The position numbers and the translations under genes are program-made. From assembly GCA_002428985.1 (NCBI GenBank), contig DIYL01000019.1:6250-70249 (forward strand): a stretch of 64,000 nucleotides of DNA, written 5' to 3'. The stretch is from Anaerolineales bacterium UBA6055. Its GTDB lineage: Bacteria > Chloroflexota > Anaerolineae > Aggregatilineales > Phototrophicaceae. Numbering within the stretch: the stretch's first letter is position 1; each line of letters opens with the position of its first letter. A model generated the notes under the pieces. The model was not told the origin of the DNA. It made no database searches and worked only from the letters and a program-made list of their open reading frames with translations. Shown here piece by piece: positions 43,109 to 51,699 of this stretch.

Positions 43109-45535
43109 TTATAGGAGTGGCAGAACACGCTCGTGGGAGATCGCTTCAACACGGTTTGAAACACCAAGTTTACGATAAATATTGTTCAAATGTTGCTTGA
43201 CAGTCCCCGTTGCGATGCCAAGCTGTGAGGCAATTTCTTTGTTTTGTAATCCAAGTGCAACCGCATGGATAATTTCTGCCTCGCGTGTGGTCAATAATTC
43301 AGATGTGTCCAACTGATAAAATTTCAGCATTGCTTCAAAAGCGGTTTCTAAGTTTAAATTTGCGGATGGTGGTGTCAACGCTTCTACGCTTGGAGATTCG
43401 CTAATCAGCATGCGCGACAGCCAGAAATTGGGAACTTTGTTGCTATATGTGACAACTGTTTGCCACCATGTCGAGTGGTCTTCAATGCGTGTAGCGATAT
43501 ACAAACAAATCAACATCTGCAAAGGCTTGAGGGTCTTAGTTGTTTCGTACGCATACGTGCGTAAGTATACACGGGCATCACTTAGCTTTCCTTGACCAAG
43601 TGCAATCAGCGACCATAGTTCTGCATATCGCTGTAAGGGGTCAATCTTAGTGAGTTTTGTCGTTGCCTCCGCATAATTCTTATTTAAGATTGTGTGTAAA
43701 ATCAATGGATACAATATGCGTTTATCCTGCACATTAGGCGGCAAATGTGCTGTTTGTTGTCTCACAATGGTATCAATTTGCTGGAGTGCATCATCATTGC
43801 CCATAAGCAAGTGTAAGCTCATCAAGTTCTGGGCACTGTATAGATACCGCCCCCAATTGCCCATTGATTGCTGAATATCAAATGCCTGACCATAATAGCG
43901 TACTGCCTGCGCGTATTGATGCTTTGAAGTTGCCACATCACCCAAGCCCATCAATGCCCCTGCTGCGCCTTCATCATCACCAATTGTCGAGCCAATTTGA
44001 TAGCTTTTTAGATACTTATAATGTGCAGCATCGAGATTTCTTTCACTACGCTCTACGTGACCCTGTAGTCGCATTAATTGCACCAATTGATAGCGGTCAT
44101 TTAACTGGCGATAGATTGTTGAGCCGCGTTGCCAATAAGCGCGTGCCTGTTTATACTCGCCACTTAAAAATGCGATGTGTCCTAAACATCGCCAAATTAG
44201 CGCTTGTACATCGAGAATTTGCCATGATTCCGCTTTTGTCAGTGCTTTTTGTAATTTCTCAGTATCTGATGGCAGATGTAGTTGCTGATGCCATTGTTTA
44301 ACAAGGATGCTGTGAGCAAGCAGCAGAACCTCTTCCAGTGTTTCAATATTCGCGTTAGTCATCACCTGCTCAAATAAGTGAATACCTTCCTGCCGATGAC
44401 GCATCATCACGGTCAGGCTCAATGCAGTCGCTGAATTTGCTAGTGCCTGATAGTCGCCGAGTCGATAGGCAGTCATCCATGCCAATTGGATATTCTCAAA
44501 CCTACTCATGATACGATCAAGTGCGACTTTCTGATCGCCTGTTTTCAGTTCAGTCTCGTGCGCGCTTAACCAGTTTAAATAATATTTGGCATGATGTTTT
44601 TCAAGGGTTTCACGTTCAGTAGATGTGAGCTTTTCTATCACAAATTGCTTGACAAGTGGGTGTAATCTGTAGCCTTGTTCATGATGCTGTATTAGAGATT
44701 GATCTATCAGTGCATACAAACAACTCATCATCTCATAGTTCATTGCTGTGATGAAATCGAGTGAGAAATATCCCTGACATATCGACACTGTTTTGAGCAA
44801 GTGCTGTGCATCATCTGATAAGTTTTGCCATGTTGTAGAAATGATATGCGCGATACTCTGGTGACGATTTTTCTGATCTTGGGATGTTGCTGTTAAGGTT
44901 GCTAAATTTTGATGTATCTGGGTGAGAATATCATCTAATGATATGACTCGCGCCCACCCAGCAATAAGTTCAAGTGCTAATGGATGTCCTTCTGTTAGCT
45001 CACAGATTTTCAGGATGGATGTCTGATTGGCTTCTATATCAAATTGTGGAAAAACACGCTGGATCTGATTAATTAAAAGCTGAGCTGCAGGAGATGTTAT
45101 ACTATCATAATGTAAGCCTTCCAATGGTAATAAATGCTCGGTCCGCAGTTGTAATGGGCACCGTGATGTTACCAATAGACGAATTGTGTAAGATGATTCT
45201 AGCAACCGATTAAGCCACACTGCATCTGCTACTAGATGCTCGAAATTATCTAATACAATTAGGGCATCTAAATCATGAAAGTAAGAGGCGAGGTTATTTT
45301 CAGAGACTCCATTCTGCAAATCTCCATCAAGTAATGCAGTGATAACTGTTGCAATGAGATCATCTTGATATTCAAGATCAATCCAGATGACTTGTTGAGC
45401 TATATTATCAGTAAATTGCTGGGCTAAAGCGGTTTTGCCCGTACCACCTAATCCTGTTATGGTGACAAGGTTTGTCTTCTTATAGAGTTGTTCGATATGC
45501 TGTAGTTCACTGACACGCGCAATTGTTACTGCCAT
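43109..45535 (-). CDS. Large NB-ARC-type ATPase/TPR/LuxR regulator
   Basis: 808-aa STAND-class transcription regulator. A P-loop GLGGTGKTALA at residues 28-38, Walker B-like DALIVLDNFEHLV near 93-105 and TSRCPLQLR mark the NB-ARC/AP-ATPase domain. A winged-helix connector and a long TPR sensor region (about 330-700: AHIAFLSGEYKQARAYWQRG, GALMGLGDVATSKHQYAQAVRYYGQAF) follow, then a C-terminal LuxR HTH (about 750-805: LTTREAEIIHAVALGLQNKEIASQLGIAT). Members oligomerise on ligand and ATP. ATG 45535 begins two strands before the P-loop, so no N-terminal domain is missing. Probable regulator of the ABC pair that follows it. Confidence 0.92.
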   Translation of the reverse strand: MAVTIARVSELQHIEQLYKKTNLVTITGLGGTGKTALAQQFTDNIAQQVIWIDLEYQDDLIATVITALLDGDLQNGVSENNLASYFHDLDALIVLDNFEHLVADAVWLNRLLESSYTIRLLVTSRCPLQLRTEHLLPLEGLHYDSITSPAAQLLINQIQRVFPQFDIEANQTSILKICELTEGHPLALELIAGWARVISLDDILTQIHQNLATLTATSQDQKNRHQSIAHIISTTWQNLSDDAQHLLKTVSICQGYFSLDFITAMNYEMMSCLYALIDQSLIQHHEQGYRLHPLVKQFVIEKLTSTERETLEKHHAKYYLNWLSAHETELKTGDQKVALDRIMSRFENIQLAWMTAYRLGDYQALANSATALSLTVMMRHRQEGIHLFEQVMTNANIETLEEVLLLAHSILVKQWHQQLHLPSDTEKLQKALTKAESWQILDVQALIWRCLGHIAFLSGEYKQARAYWQRGSTIYRQLNDRYQLVQLMRLQGHVERSERNLDAAHYKYLKSYQIGSTIGDDEGAAGALMGLGDVATSKHQYAQAVRYYGQAFDIQQSMGNWGRYLYSAQNLMSLHLLMGNDDALQQIDTIVRQQTAHLPPNVQDKRILYPLILHTILNKNYAEATTKLTKIDPLQRYAELWSLIALGQGKLSDARVYLRTYAYETTKTLKPLQMLICLYIATRIEDHSTWWQTVVTYSNKVPNFWLSRMLISESPSVEALTPPSANLNLETAFEAMLKFYQLDTSELLTTREAEIIHAVALGLQNKEIASQLGIATGTVKQHLNNIYRKLGVSNRVEAISHERVLPLL

Positions 45536-45795
45536 CTTGTTGCCAAGCTAAATTAATGTGGTAAGCATATTCTAGCATACATTCAGAACTACATTCTCTA
45601 TGTTATTGTTGAATTAGACTACATTTTCAGCAGCAAAATAGGTTTACATAAGCGGACTTTTGACAAGTTATTTGTGATATAGTGGCCTAGGGAAATTTCT
45701 GGCGTACCTCATAATTACCCCTTGTAAGCAAGTTAATGCGATAATTGTGGTAAATGAATTTGGTTCACGCGATAGAACCTTTTGGAGTTGTAAAT

Positions 45796-47190
45796 ATGCG
45801 TAACTGGATGTTGTTAGTAATTTTGTTTCTTGTGCTACTCGTATTAAGCACACAAGCACAGGATCAAGCCGAACCAATTTACTTAATTGAAGACGGCGTA
45901 GTTTACCAATGGATATCGGATACAAATCTGACCGAGATTGCTACACTGTCGCTAGATAATATCGAAGCAACTAGCACTTCGCCGGATGGTACTCGCTACA
46001 TCATCAAAGTCCGCACCGATGAAGCCTTGCAAACGATTGAGGAACAATGTCCATGCGGTGGGACAAATTGGCCAAGCGATTTTTTCCTGATTGATCTGAC
46101 CGACACCGCCCCGACACCAATGCAAATTACCACACAGCCTGACGGTGCAAGGACATTTGAGCAGATTGTTCGTAGCCGTCCAATCTGGTCACCAGATAGT
46201 AACATGATCGCATGGACAGAGGGAGTAGAAGTGGGTGATTTATATATCTACGACTTTACAACAGCCGAAACACGCATCCTTGCTGAAGACATCCCTGCGC
46301 AGAATCTAGTATCGTCCCCCGTGGATATTCTTCTTTGGACGGACGCCGGAATCGTCATAGAAACTGTTGAATATGATGATAACTTGTTGCCGCTACCGAG
46401 CACATATACCGTCTACGCATTGGATGGTAATATACTCGAAACCCCTGCTCTACCTGGTGCGGAAGTCGCCCGTATACTGGCGTACACTGGGGATATACCG
46501 CTACTTTTGAGCTATGAGGCATCGCTGAACCTACAAACAGGTGAACTCATCGCCACACCTCCCGTAGGCGAATTGCTGATCGTCGCCGTCAATAACCGGG
46601 AGGCATCGTTGCGCGTGGGTCAGCCAGTGCTCGGAGACGAGGATATTATCACCCGCCAAATTACTGACTCGGACGGGACAGAGGTCGGCGTATTTAGCAG
46701 TGCAGATAACCAGTATTTTTACCGCATCTCACCTACTGGGCGCACCATCTTCACACGGGATAGTGGCGATACACTGTGGTTCTGGCGTTCAGAGTCCGAG
46801 GGCGGCGCATACACTATCGAGTCCGATATAAATGTCGCTGCATGGGGGCGGTCAGTGCGGATATTTGTCCCCGGTGGGCGCAGCCTCATCGCTGCAGGAC
46901 GTTGTGACCTTTCCGAATTTGGCTTTCGTTTGGGTTCCAGCAGCAACGGTTACGTTGCCGATAGTACCGCCAATAATGTGCGTTCAGAACCCGATTCCGA
47001 TGCCGAGTTGATCGGGCAAATCCCTGCTGGAGATTGGTTCGTAATGACAGGCAATGCGCCAGTGTGTGCTGACGGCTTCGCATGGTGGGAGGTTGAATAT
47101 GGCAATTTCACCGGATGGACAGCTGAGTCAGGATCAGATGGCTATTGGCTTGTGCCGGGATGTCCGCCGGGTGGATGTACGCGCGGGTAA
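45796..47190 (+). CDS. Exported propeller-like protein with C-terminal SH3 domain
   Basis: 464 aa. Signal peptide (LVLSTQA/QD) from ATG 45796, which follows TTGGAG. The first 370 residues are TolB-like propeller repeats (SPDGTRYIIKVRTDEAL, SPDSNMIAWTEGVEVGDLYIYD, SADNQYFYRISPTGR). The last 75 form an SH3-like domain (VADSTANNVRSEPDSDAEL ... FAWWEVEYGNFTGWTAES) with a Cys-rich end (GCPPGGCTRG). A pair EEQCPCGG near residue 75 could form a disulfide. It combines in one chain the two domain types found separately in the six-gene operon. Monocistronic. Confidence 0.85.
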   Translation: MRNWMLLVILFLVLLVLSTQAQDQAEPIYLIEDGVVYQWISDTNLTEIATLSLDNIEATSTSPDGTRYIIKVRTDEALQTIEEQCPCGGTNWPSDFFLIDLTDTAPTPMQITTQPDGARTFEQIVRSRPIWSPDSNMIAWTEGVEVGDLYIYDFTTAETRILAEDIPAQNLVSSPVDILLWTDAGIVIETVEYDDNLLPLPSTYTVYALDGNILETPALPGAEVARILAYTGDIPLLLSYEASLNLQTGELIATPPVGELLIVAVNNREASLRVGQPVLGDEDIITRQITDSDGTEVGVFSSADNQYFYRISPTGRTIFTRDSGDTLWFWRSESEGGAYTIESDINVAAWGRSVRIFVPGGRSLIAAGRCDLSEFGFRLGSSSNGYVADSTANNVRSEPDSDAELIGQIPAGDWFVMTGNAPVCADGFAWWEVEYGNFTGWTAESGSDGYWLVPGCPPGGCTRG

Positions 47191-47363
47191 TCATTGTGGA
47201 TCGCCCCGTAAAAACCGCCCGTTTCAACGGTGGGATATAAGGAGCTTCTTAAGTGCTTTAGCTGATCAAAGATGGTAGTTTATGTATAATCAGTCTACTG
47301 AATTTGATATATGAAAATCAAACAACCTATCAAGCAGTGCCATAGTTTGTGGACACGTTCGAA

Positions 47364-48215
47364 ATTGATTCTGTTGCAAGAATTTGTTGAATAAATGGCA
47401 AGCAAAGGAAACTCAGGTTTTAGTAGAGTTTAGGCAGTTAGACCAAAAAGTTGGGAGATGAACTTATTTTGTGAGTGACTATTGTGTTTTTCTGCTTGCG
47501 TAACTTGTCCTTTGCGAATCATGTTCATGGCTTCGTAACCTTTTAGGGTTCGCCATACCGTTTGATAGGAGACGAATCCTAAGCCCGGTTTGACTCGTCG
47601 CTTGATGAAGCGATGATCTTGTTCAATGCGATTATTCAGATACTTGCTGGCCCGATATTGATACTCCTCAGACAACAGTTTATCTTGTTTGAGATCATCG
47701 ATGGCTGGAGGATACGACGCATTCTTATCGACCGTAATCACTCGAGGATGGGTCACATGTGATTGAACTAAAACCTTTCGGAAGAAGCGCTTCGCGGCTC
47801 GTTTACTGCCAGTTTGATTCAGCAGAAAGTCAAGTATTTGACCGCGGGAACCCACAGCACGATAGAGATACATCCACTGACCTCGTACTTTGACATAAGT
47901 TTCATCAACTCGCCAGGAATCATTACTTTTGTTCAGGTAAGGTTGCATCCGCTTCTCTAACTCGGGTGCAAAGCGTTGTACCCGTCGATAAATAGTGGTG
48001 TGAGCAACGCTCAAACCACCCTCCAACATCATTTCTTCTAAATCACGATAATTGAGTGCGTAAGGCAAATACCATCTCACACACAATACAATGATCTTGC
48101 CTTCGTAATGATCCCATTTGAAAGGATTTCCCATAGATTCCCAGTATCAATGTATTAGTTCAGTCAAAGACTGGAGATCATAATTCAACCATCTCTTCTT
48201 TGCAACAGAATCAAT
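47364..48215 (-). mobile_element. IS6-family element, type A copy A3, apparently complete
   Basis: Matching outer ends ATTGATTCTGTTGCAA on both sides enclose one intact transposase gene on the minus strand. It interrupts an IS110-type gene, whose 3' part lies directly to the right. I saw no 8-bp target duplication. This is the only IS6 copy in the window with an uninterrupted transposase. Confidence 0.87.
47430..48134 (-). CDS. IS6-family transposase (intact)
   Basis: 234 aa, normal length for IS6. It has an N-terminal HTH (YEGKIIVLCVRWYLPYAL, EEMMLEGGLSVAHTTIYRRVQRF), the DDE triad with Asp in WRVDETYVKVRGQW, Asp in VITVDKNASYP and Glu in NNRIEQDHRFIKRR, and the family signature GYEAMNMIRKGQ. 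Full comparison with A1 and A2 shows where these copies broke. It could supply transposase in trans to the type A remnants, whose terminal repeats are similar; type B ends differ and are unlikely substrates. Confidence 0.93.
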   Translation of the reverse strand: MGNPFKWDHYEGKIIVLCVRWYLPYALNYRDLEEMMLEGGLSVAHTTIYRRVQRFAPELEKRMQPYLNKSNDSWRVDETYVKVRGQWMYLYRAVGSRGQILDFLLNQTGSKRAAKRFFRKVLVQSHVTHPRVITVDKNASYPPAIDDLKQDKLLSEEYQYRASKYLNNRIEQDHRFIKRRVKPGLGFVSYQTVWRTLKGYEAMNMIRKGQVTQAEKHNSHSQNKFISQLFGLTA

Positions 48216-48452
48216 AAACGTGCCGCCATCTCCAAACAGGGCAATGTACGATTGCGACCTGGACTTTACATGCCTGCTATCGTTGCCAAATGTTGGAATC
48301 CACCCTGTCGCACTTTTGCTCAAAGACTTGAGCAAAAACACAAGCACGTTAGAGTTATTGTCGTTGCTGTCATGCGCAAGTTAGTTCACCAAATCTATGC
48401 TATTCTTAAATCCGGGCAACCCTTTGACCCCTATTATGAACACATCACTTGA
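48216..48452 (+). pseudogene. IS110-family transposase, C-terminal fragment
   Basis: The open frame from the IS junction reads KRAAISKQGNVRLRPGLYMPA and later VAVMRKLVHQIYAILKSGQPFD, the conserved C-terminal (Transposase_20) block of IS110/IS116 recombinases with its SKxGN and LYMPA motifs. The N-terminal DEDD catalytic domain is absent; IS6 element A3 replaced it. About 79 codons remain, ending at TGA 48452. Confidence 0.8.
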
Positions 48453-48717
48453 CATTCAAGACGGTATCTACGGGGTTTCAACACATATCATTCCCTCACT
48501 GAAAGGCAGTGTTTACCGGCTGTTGAGGATTTTATATTCTGGAAAAGGTGTGAATTCAATTCCAGTTGGCTATGCAAAACAAGAACAAGTGGGCAGAAAT
48601 CAAGCAATGTTTGACCGCCATAAATGGGGCGACACGTCAGCTGAAATTGCTCGTGATTTTGGTATTTCTATTTTCCGAGTGCATCAAATTGTCTCTAATC
48701 TCATCACAAAACAATAG
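48436..48717 (+). CDS. Small HTH protein, Mor-like
   Basis: 93 aa from ATG 48436, overlapping the end of the IS110 fragment by 17 bp. The second half (GRNQAMFDRHKWGDTSAEIA and RDFGISIFRVHQIVSNL) is a helix-turn-helix with the RNxxI/MFxxxxxG...IAxxFGxSxxRVxQI layout of Mor/sigma-region-4-like proteins. The first half (SLKGSVYRLLRILYSGKGVNS) is basic. No strong ribosome site is visible, so expression is uncertain; it may be a relic of a mobile element. Its stop is 17 bp from the convergent LacI gene's stop. Confidence 0.5.
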   Translation: MNTSLDIQDGIYGVSTHIIPSLKGSVYRLLRILYSGKGVNSIPVGYAKQEQVGRNQAMFDRHKWGDTSAEIARDFGISIFRVHQIVSNLITKQ

Positions 48718-48734
48718 TAATTGATGGGTTACGT

Positions 48735-49742
48735 CTATGATAATGCGGCTGTACTTTCACGTATTATAAGTTCAGGCATTAAGAGTTTTTGTTCAAGTGT
48801 TGTGGAACGATCTTCCAATAGTTGACCAAGGTAGCGAATTGCCTCGCGCCCCAGTATGTTGAAATCCTGACGGACAGTTGTTAATGGTGTATGCAAGAAT
48901 CGTGAAAAATGGGAGTCGTCATATCCAACAATTGATACATCTTCTGGGATTCGTAACCCTTCATGGCGCAAACGCTGGATTGCCCCCAAGGCAACAGCAT
49001 CATTGACACAAACAAGCGCGGTGAATTTCATGTTGTTAGATAACAATCGTCCTACAGTCTCGTATCCAGCTTCAGGAGAAAAGCCATATTCAATTATCAT
49101 ATTAGTATCTAGCCCGTGGTGTTGCATTGTTTTCACAAATGCGCGATGCCGAAGCTCTGCATCAAGTCGTGTCTCGATTGTTCCAGCAATGTGGCATATA
49201 TTGTGATGCCCAAGCTCAATTAAATGTTCGACTGCACATTGAACACCATACATCGGATCATAAATGACCGATGGAATATGCGCATCAATATGCGAGTTCA
49301 TTAAAACAAGAGGGGTATCATGGGTGAGTGATTTGATTTGTTCATAAGTGATAAACGAATGGGGTGTAATCACAACAATTCCATCGATCATCTGTGCTCG
49401 AATGGTATTAAATTTTTGTATTAAGTTGTCTTCACTATTGGGGTCAATGGAATAGAAGGAAAGCGTATAGCCAAGACGACTTGCTTCAGTGTCCATTGCT
49501 TGTATAGGTACAGGGTGGGAAGCATTTAATGTTACGATCCCTAGACTTTTTGATTGATCCGCTCGTAACCCGCGAGCCACAAGGTTTGGTGTGAAGTTTA
49601 GATGCCGAATTGAGCGTTCTACTTTTTCTCGTGTGGATTGCGCAACGTTGTCACTGCCGTTAATTACCCGAGATACGGTTTTGGGGGATAAGCCACTGTG
49701 ATGTGCGACATCATAGATTGTGACTTTACTTTTCTTCTTCAA
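48735..49742 (-). CDS. LacI-family transcriptional regulator
   Basis: 335 aa. The N-terminal HTH reads TIYDVAHHSGLSPKTVSRVIN followed by the hinge helix region (LVARGLRADQSKSLGIV). A periplasmic-binding-protein-like sensor domain covers about 60-335 (VEHLIELGHHNICHIAG, ALVCVNDAVALGAIQRLR, VSIVGYDDSHFSRFLHTPLTTVRQD). It is transcribed divergently from the sugar ABC/sulfatase operon, with two identical palindromes in between, so it is very probably the local repressor. The inducer should be the sugar imported by that operon or its desulfated product. Confidence 0.94.
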   Translation of the reverse strand: MKKKSKVTIYDVAHHSGLSPKTVSRVINGSDNVAQSTREKVERSIRHLNFTPNLVARGLRADQSKSLGIVTLNASHPVPIQAMDTEASRLGYTLSFYSIDPNSEDNLIQKFNTIRAQMIDGIVVITPHSFITYEQIKSLTHDTPLVLMNSHIDAHIPSVIYDPMYGVQCAVEHLIELGHHNICHIAGTIETRLDAELRHRAFVKTMQHHGLDTNMIIEYGFSPEAGYETVGRLLSNNMKFTALVCVNDAVALGAIQRLRHEGLRIPEDVSIVGYDDSHFSRFLHTPLTTVRQDFNILGREAIRYLGQLLEDRSTTLEQKLLMPELIIRESTAALS

Positions 49743-49811
49743 TACAGGACTCCTTCATCGTGCTATATCATAGCGGATGACAAACAATTTGTACAACCTG
49801 TACGCATTTTC

Positions 49812-49840
49812 TTGACATGATTTTTCTTTTAGCATACACT
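49812..49840 (+). promoter_or_regulatory. Sigma-70-type promoter of the ABC/sulfatase operon
   Basis: TTGACA (49812-49817), a 17-bp spacer and TACACT (49835-49840) form a near-consensus promoter. The first operator palindrome starts 3 bp after the -10 box, covering the expected start site. Confidence 0.75.
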
Positions 49841-49843
49841 AAA

Positions 49844-49857
49844 TGACATCGATGTCA
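49844..49857. promoter_or_regulatory. LacI-type operator O1
   Basis: TGACATCGATGTCA is a perfect 14-bp palindrome with the central CG step typical of LacI-family operators. It overlaps the predicted transcription start and would block initiation when bound. Confidence 0.82.
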
Positions 49858-49883
49858 CAAGATTTTTTCTTTTATGTTTTTAA

Positions 49884-49897
49884 TGACATCGATGTCA
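49884..49897. promoter_or_regulatory. LacI-type operator O2
   Basis: A second identical TGACATCGATGTCA, extended to a 16-bp palindrome by flanking A/T. Its centre is 40 bp from that of O1, close to four helical turns, so both sites face the same side of the DNA. Confidence 0.82.
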
Positions 49898-49962
49898 TAT
49901 ATGTCGTTTTGCTCACGGCAATAAAAAATATTGTTTAACTTATAGATTTGTTAGGAGAAAAT

Positions 49963-51501
49963 ATGCCTTCAAAACGTAAGATTTCACGTCGCAGTTTTTT
50001 GAAAAACACAGCAATCGGTGGCTTAGGGTTGTTCTTTGCATCGAAGGGGCTTCATTTATCTGCACAGGATGCTAGTGTGATCAATATTATGGGTTCTGGT
50101 GCGGACATCACAGGCGATGCTACTACTTTCCGATGGGTCGATAGTGGTGACCAGAAAGCAGTTTTCTGGAACGCATTTTTTGAAAAATACATGGAAACCT
50201 ATCCCAACGTCACGGTGCAATATGATGCGCTACCATGGAATGAGATTGCACAGGTTGTGCCATTAGGTGTTCGTAATGGTACTGCCCATGATGTTTTCCA
50301 ACGTCCACTTGCTGTTTCACTGGCACAGGCGGTTAATGAAGGTTGGGTCGCAGCATTAGATGATGTTATCCCTAATTTTGAAGACTGGAAAGCAGGCTTC
50401 CCAGACGGTGTATTTGTTGAAGGTATCACAGGATTTGATGGCAAGACCTACTCATTCCCAGCAACCTCGAACAAACGCTATGGTACACACATTCTCTATA
50501 ATGTTGAATATCTTGAGGAAGCTGGTGTAGATCCGACTGCTGGACCACTTTCTGCTGATGAGTTTGTTGCAGCTGCTCGTACAATTACGGAAAATGGTGC
50601 AGGACAATATTATGGCTTTATTATGGGTGGCAATCAGGTCAATCGCTGGGGAAACATTGTTGATGGGTTTGCGCGTATGGCAGGTGCAATCAGCATGCAA
50701 GTTGGTAATTTCCAAGTAGATCTCAGCACAGGTATGGTACCTTATACTGATCCACGTTATCGCGAGGCGATTGATGTGCTTTTGCGCTTGCGTGATGACG
50801 GTAGCGTCTTCCCAGGTACATTGTCGATGAATGCTCCAGAAGCCCGCGCACGTATGCCACAAGGCGCGGCGGGTATAATTTTACAAGGTCCATGGAATAT
50901 TCCGATCTGGTTGCGTGAAAACCCAGAATTCAATTTTAATATTGCATCACAACCTTTGCTTGATCCCGACACGCTAGTACCGTTGACCGTCGGTCCGGGT
51001 GGGGACAACGAAATTCATATTTATTCTGAGGCTAGCGATGCTAATAAACAAATCGCAGGTGACATCTTCTACTACCTCGGTACACAAGAAGGTCAAGTCG
51101 CGTGGGCGACATTGGTTGGTGCAGCAGATCCTGCGATCTTCGCATCGGCAATCGAAGAAGCGAATATGAATCCACTTGAACGTGACGCGCTATTGATGTT
51201 CAACGAACAAATTCGCGTTGGACCAAGTCCAATTGTTCGTAACCGCGACACTGCAATGGTCAACCTAGAATTCCAACCTGTCACACCAAGTCTGGCAGAA
51301 ACTGTTCAAGGTATCTACACTGATCAAATCTCCGACATTGACGCGGCACTGCAAGATCTGAATGATCGTGCCGAAGCTGAACTTGACCGCGCGATTGCAG
51401 CCGCAGTTGAAAAAGGTGCAAATGTCTCACGCGATGACTATATCTTCCCGAACTGGGATGCAAATGTAGATTATGGTGAAGCTCAATACGCTGAACTTTA
51501 A
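49963..51501 (+). CDS. Sugar ABC transporter substrate-binding protein (Tat signal)
   Basis: 512 aa, family 1 extracellular solute-binding protein. The N-terminus carries a twin-arginine signal (RRSFLKN, then a hydrophobic stretch ending LSA/QD), so it is exported folded. Family features include YPNVTVQYDALPWNEI, HDVFQRPLAV, the hinge region and GAAGIILQGPWNIPIW. The C-terminus has a helical extension (IYTDQISDIDAALQDLNDRAEAELDRAI). AGGAG precedes ATG 49963. It is the first gene behind the LacI operators and is followed by a hairpin, two permeases and three sulfatases, so the ligand is probably a sulfated saccharide. Confidence 0.93.
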   Translation: MPSKRKISRRSFLKNTAIGGLGLFFASKGLHLSAQDASVINIMGSGADITGDATTFRWVDSGDQKAVFWNAFFEKYMETYPNVTVQYDALPWNEIAQVVPLGVRNGTAHDVFQRPLAVSLAQAVNEGWVAALDDVIPNFEDWKAGFPDGVFVEGITGFDGKTYSFPATSNKRYGTHILYNVEYLEEAGVDPTAGPLSADEFVAAARTITENGAGQYYGFIMGGNQVNRWGNIVDGFARMAGAISMQVGNFQVDLSTGMVPYTDPRYREAIDVLLRLRDDGSVFPGTLSMNAPEARARMPQGAAGIILQGPWNIPIWLRENPEFNFNIASQPLLDPDTLVPLTVGPGGDNEIHIYSEASDANKQIAGDIFYYLGTQEGQVAWATLVGAADPAIFASAIEEANMNPLERDALLMFNEQIRVGPSPIVRNRDTAMVNLEFQPVTPSLAETVQGIYTDQISDIDAALQDLNDRAEAELDRAIAAAVEKGANVSRDDYIFPNWDANVDYGEAQYAEL

Positions 51502-51539
51502 TCCTTGTTATAATCAGAATACATGGTTGTGATTTATGT

Positions 51540-51561
51540 GGGGGCACTATAGTGTGCTCCC
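51540..51561 (+). promoter_or_regulatory. Hairpin between binding-protein and permease genes
   Basis: GGGGGCA and TGCTCCC pair (one G-U) around CTATAGTG. No U-run follows, so it is unlikely to be a full terminator. Such stem-loops behind binding-protein genes commonly protect the upstream mRNA and lower permease expression. Confidence 0.6.
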
Positions 51562-51699
51562 ATGGATTAACCCCTTTACAACCAAATGATTGCGTGTATT
51601 GGGTTAATGAACATTCGCCAGTATACGTCCATATGGGTATATCCTTAAACCAAATCCACATTGCAACCGACCTAAATAGTATTATTTGAGGAGATTGTT

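Noticed and set aside
45650..45690. TTGACAAGTTATTTG upstream of the exported propeller/SH3 gene as another solo IS6 type B end or promoter.
   Set aside because: The match to the IS end is partial and there is no -10 box at proper spacing, so neither reading is supported.
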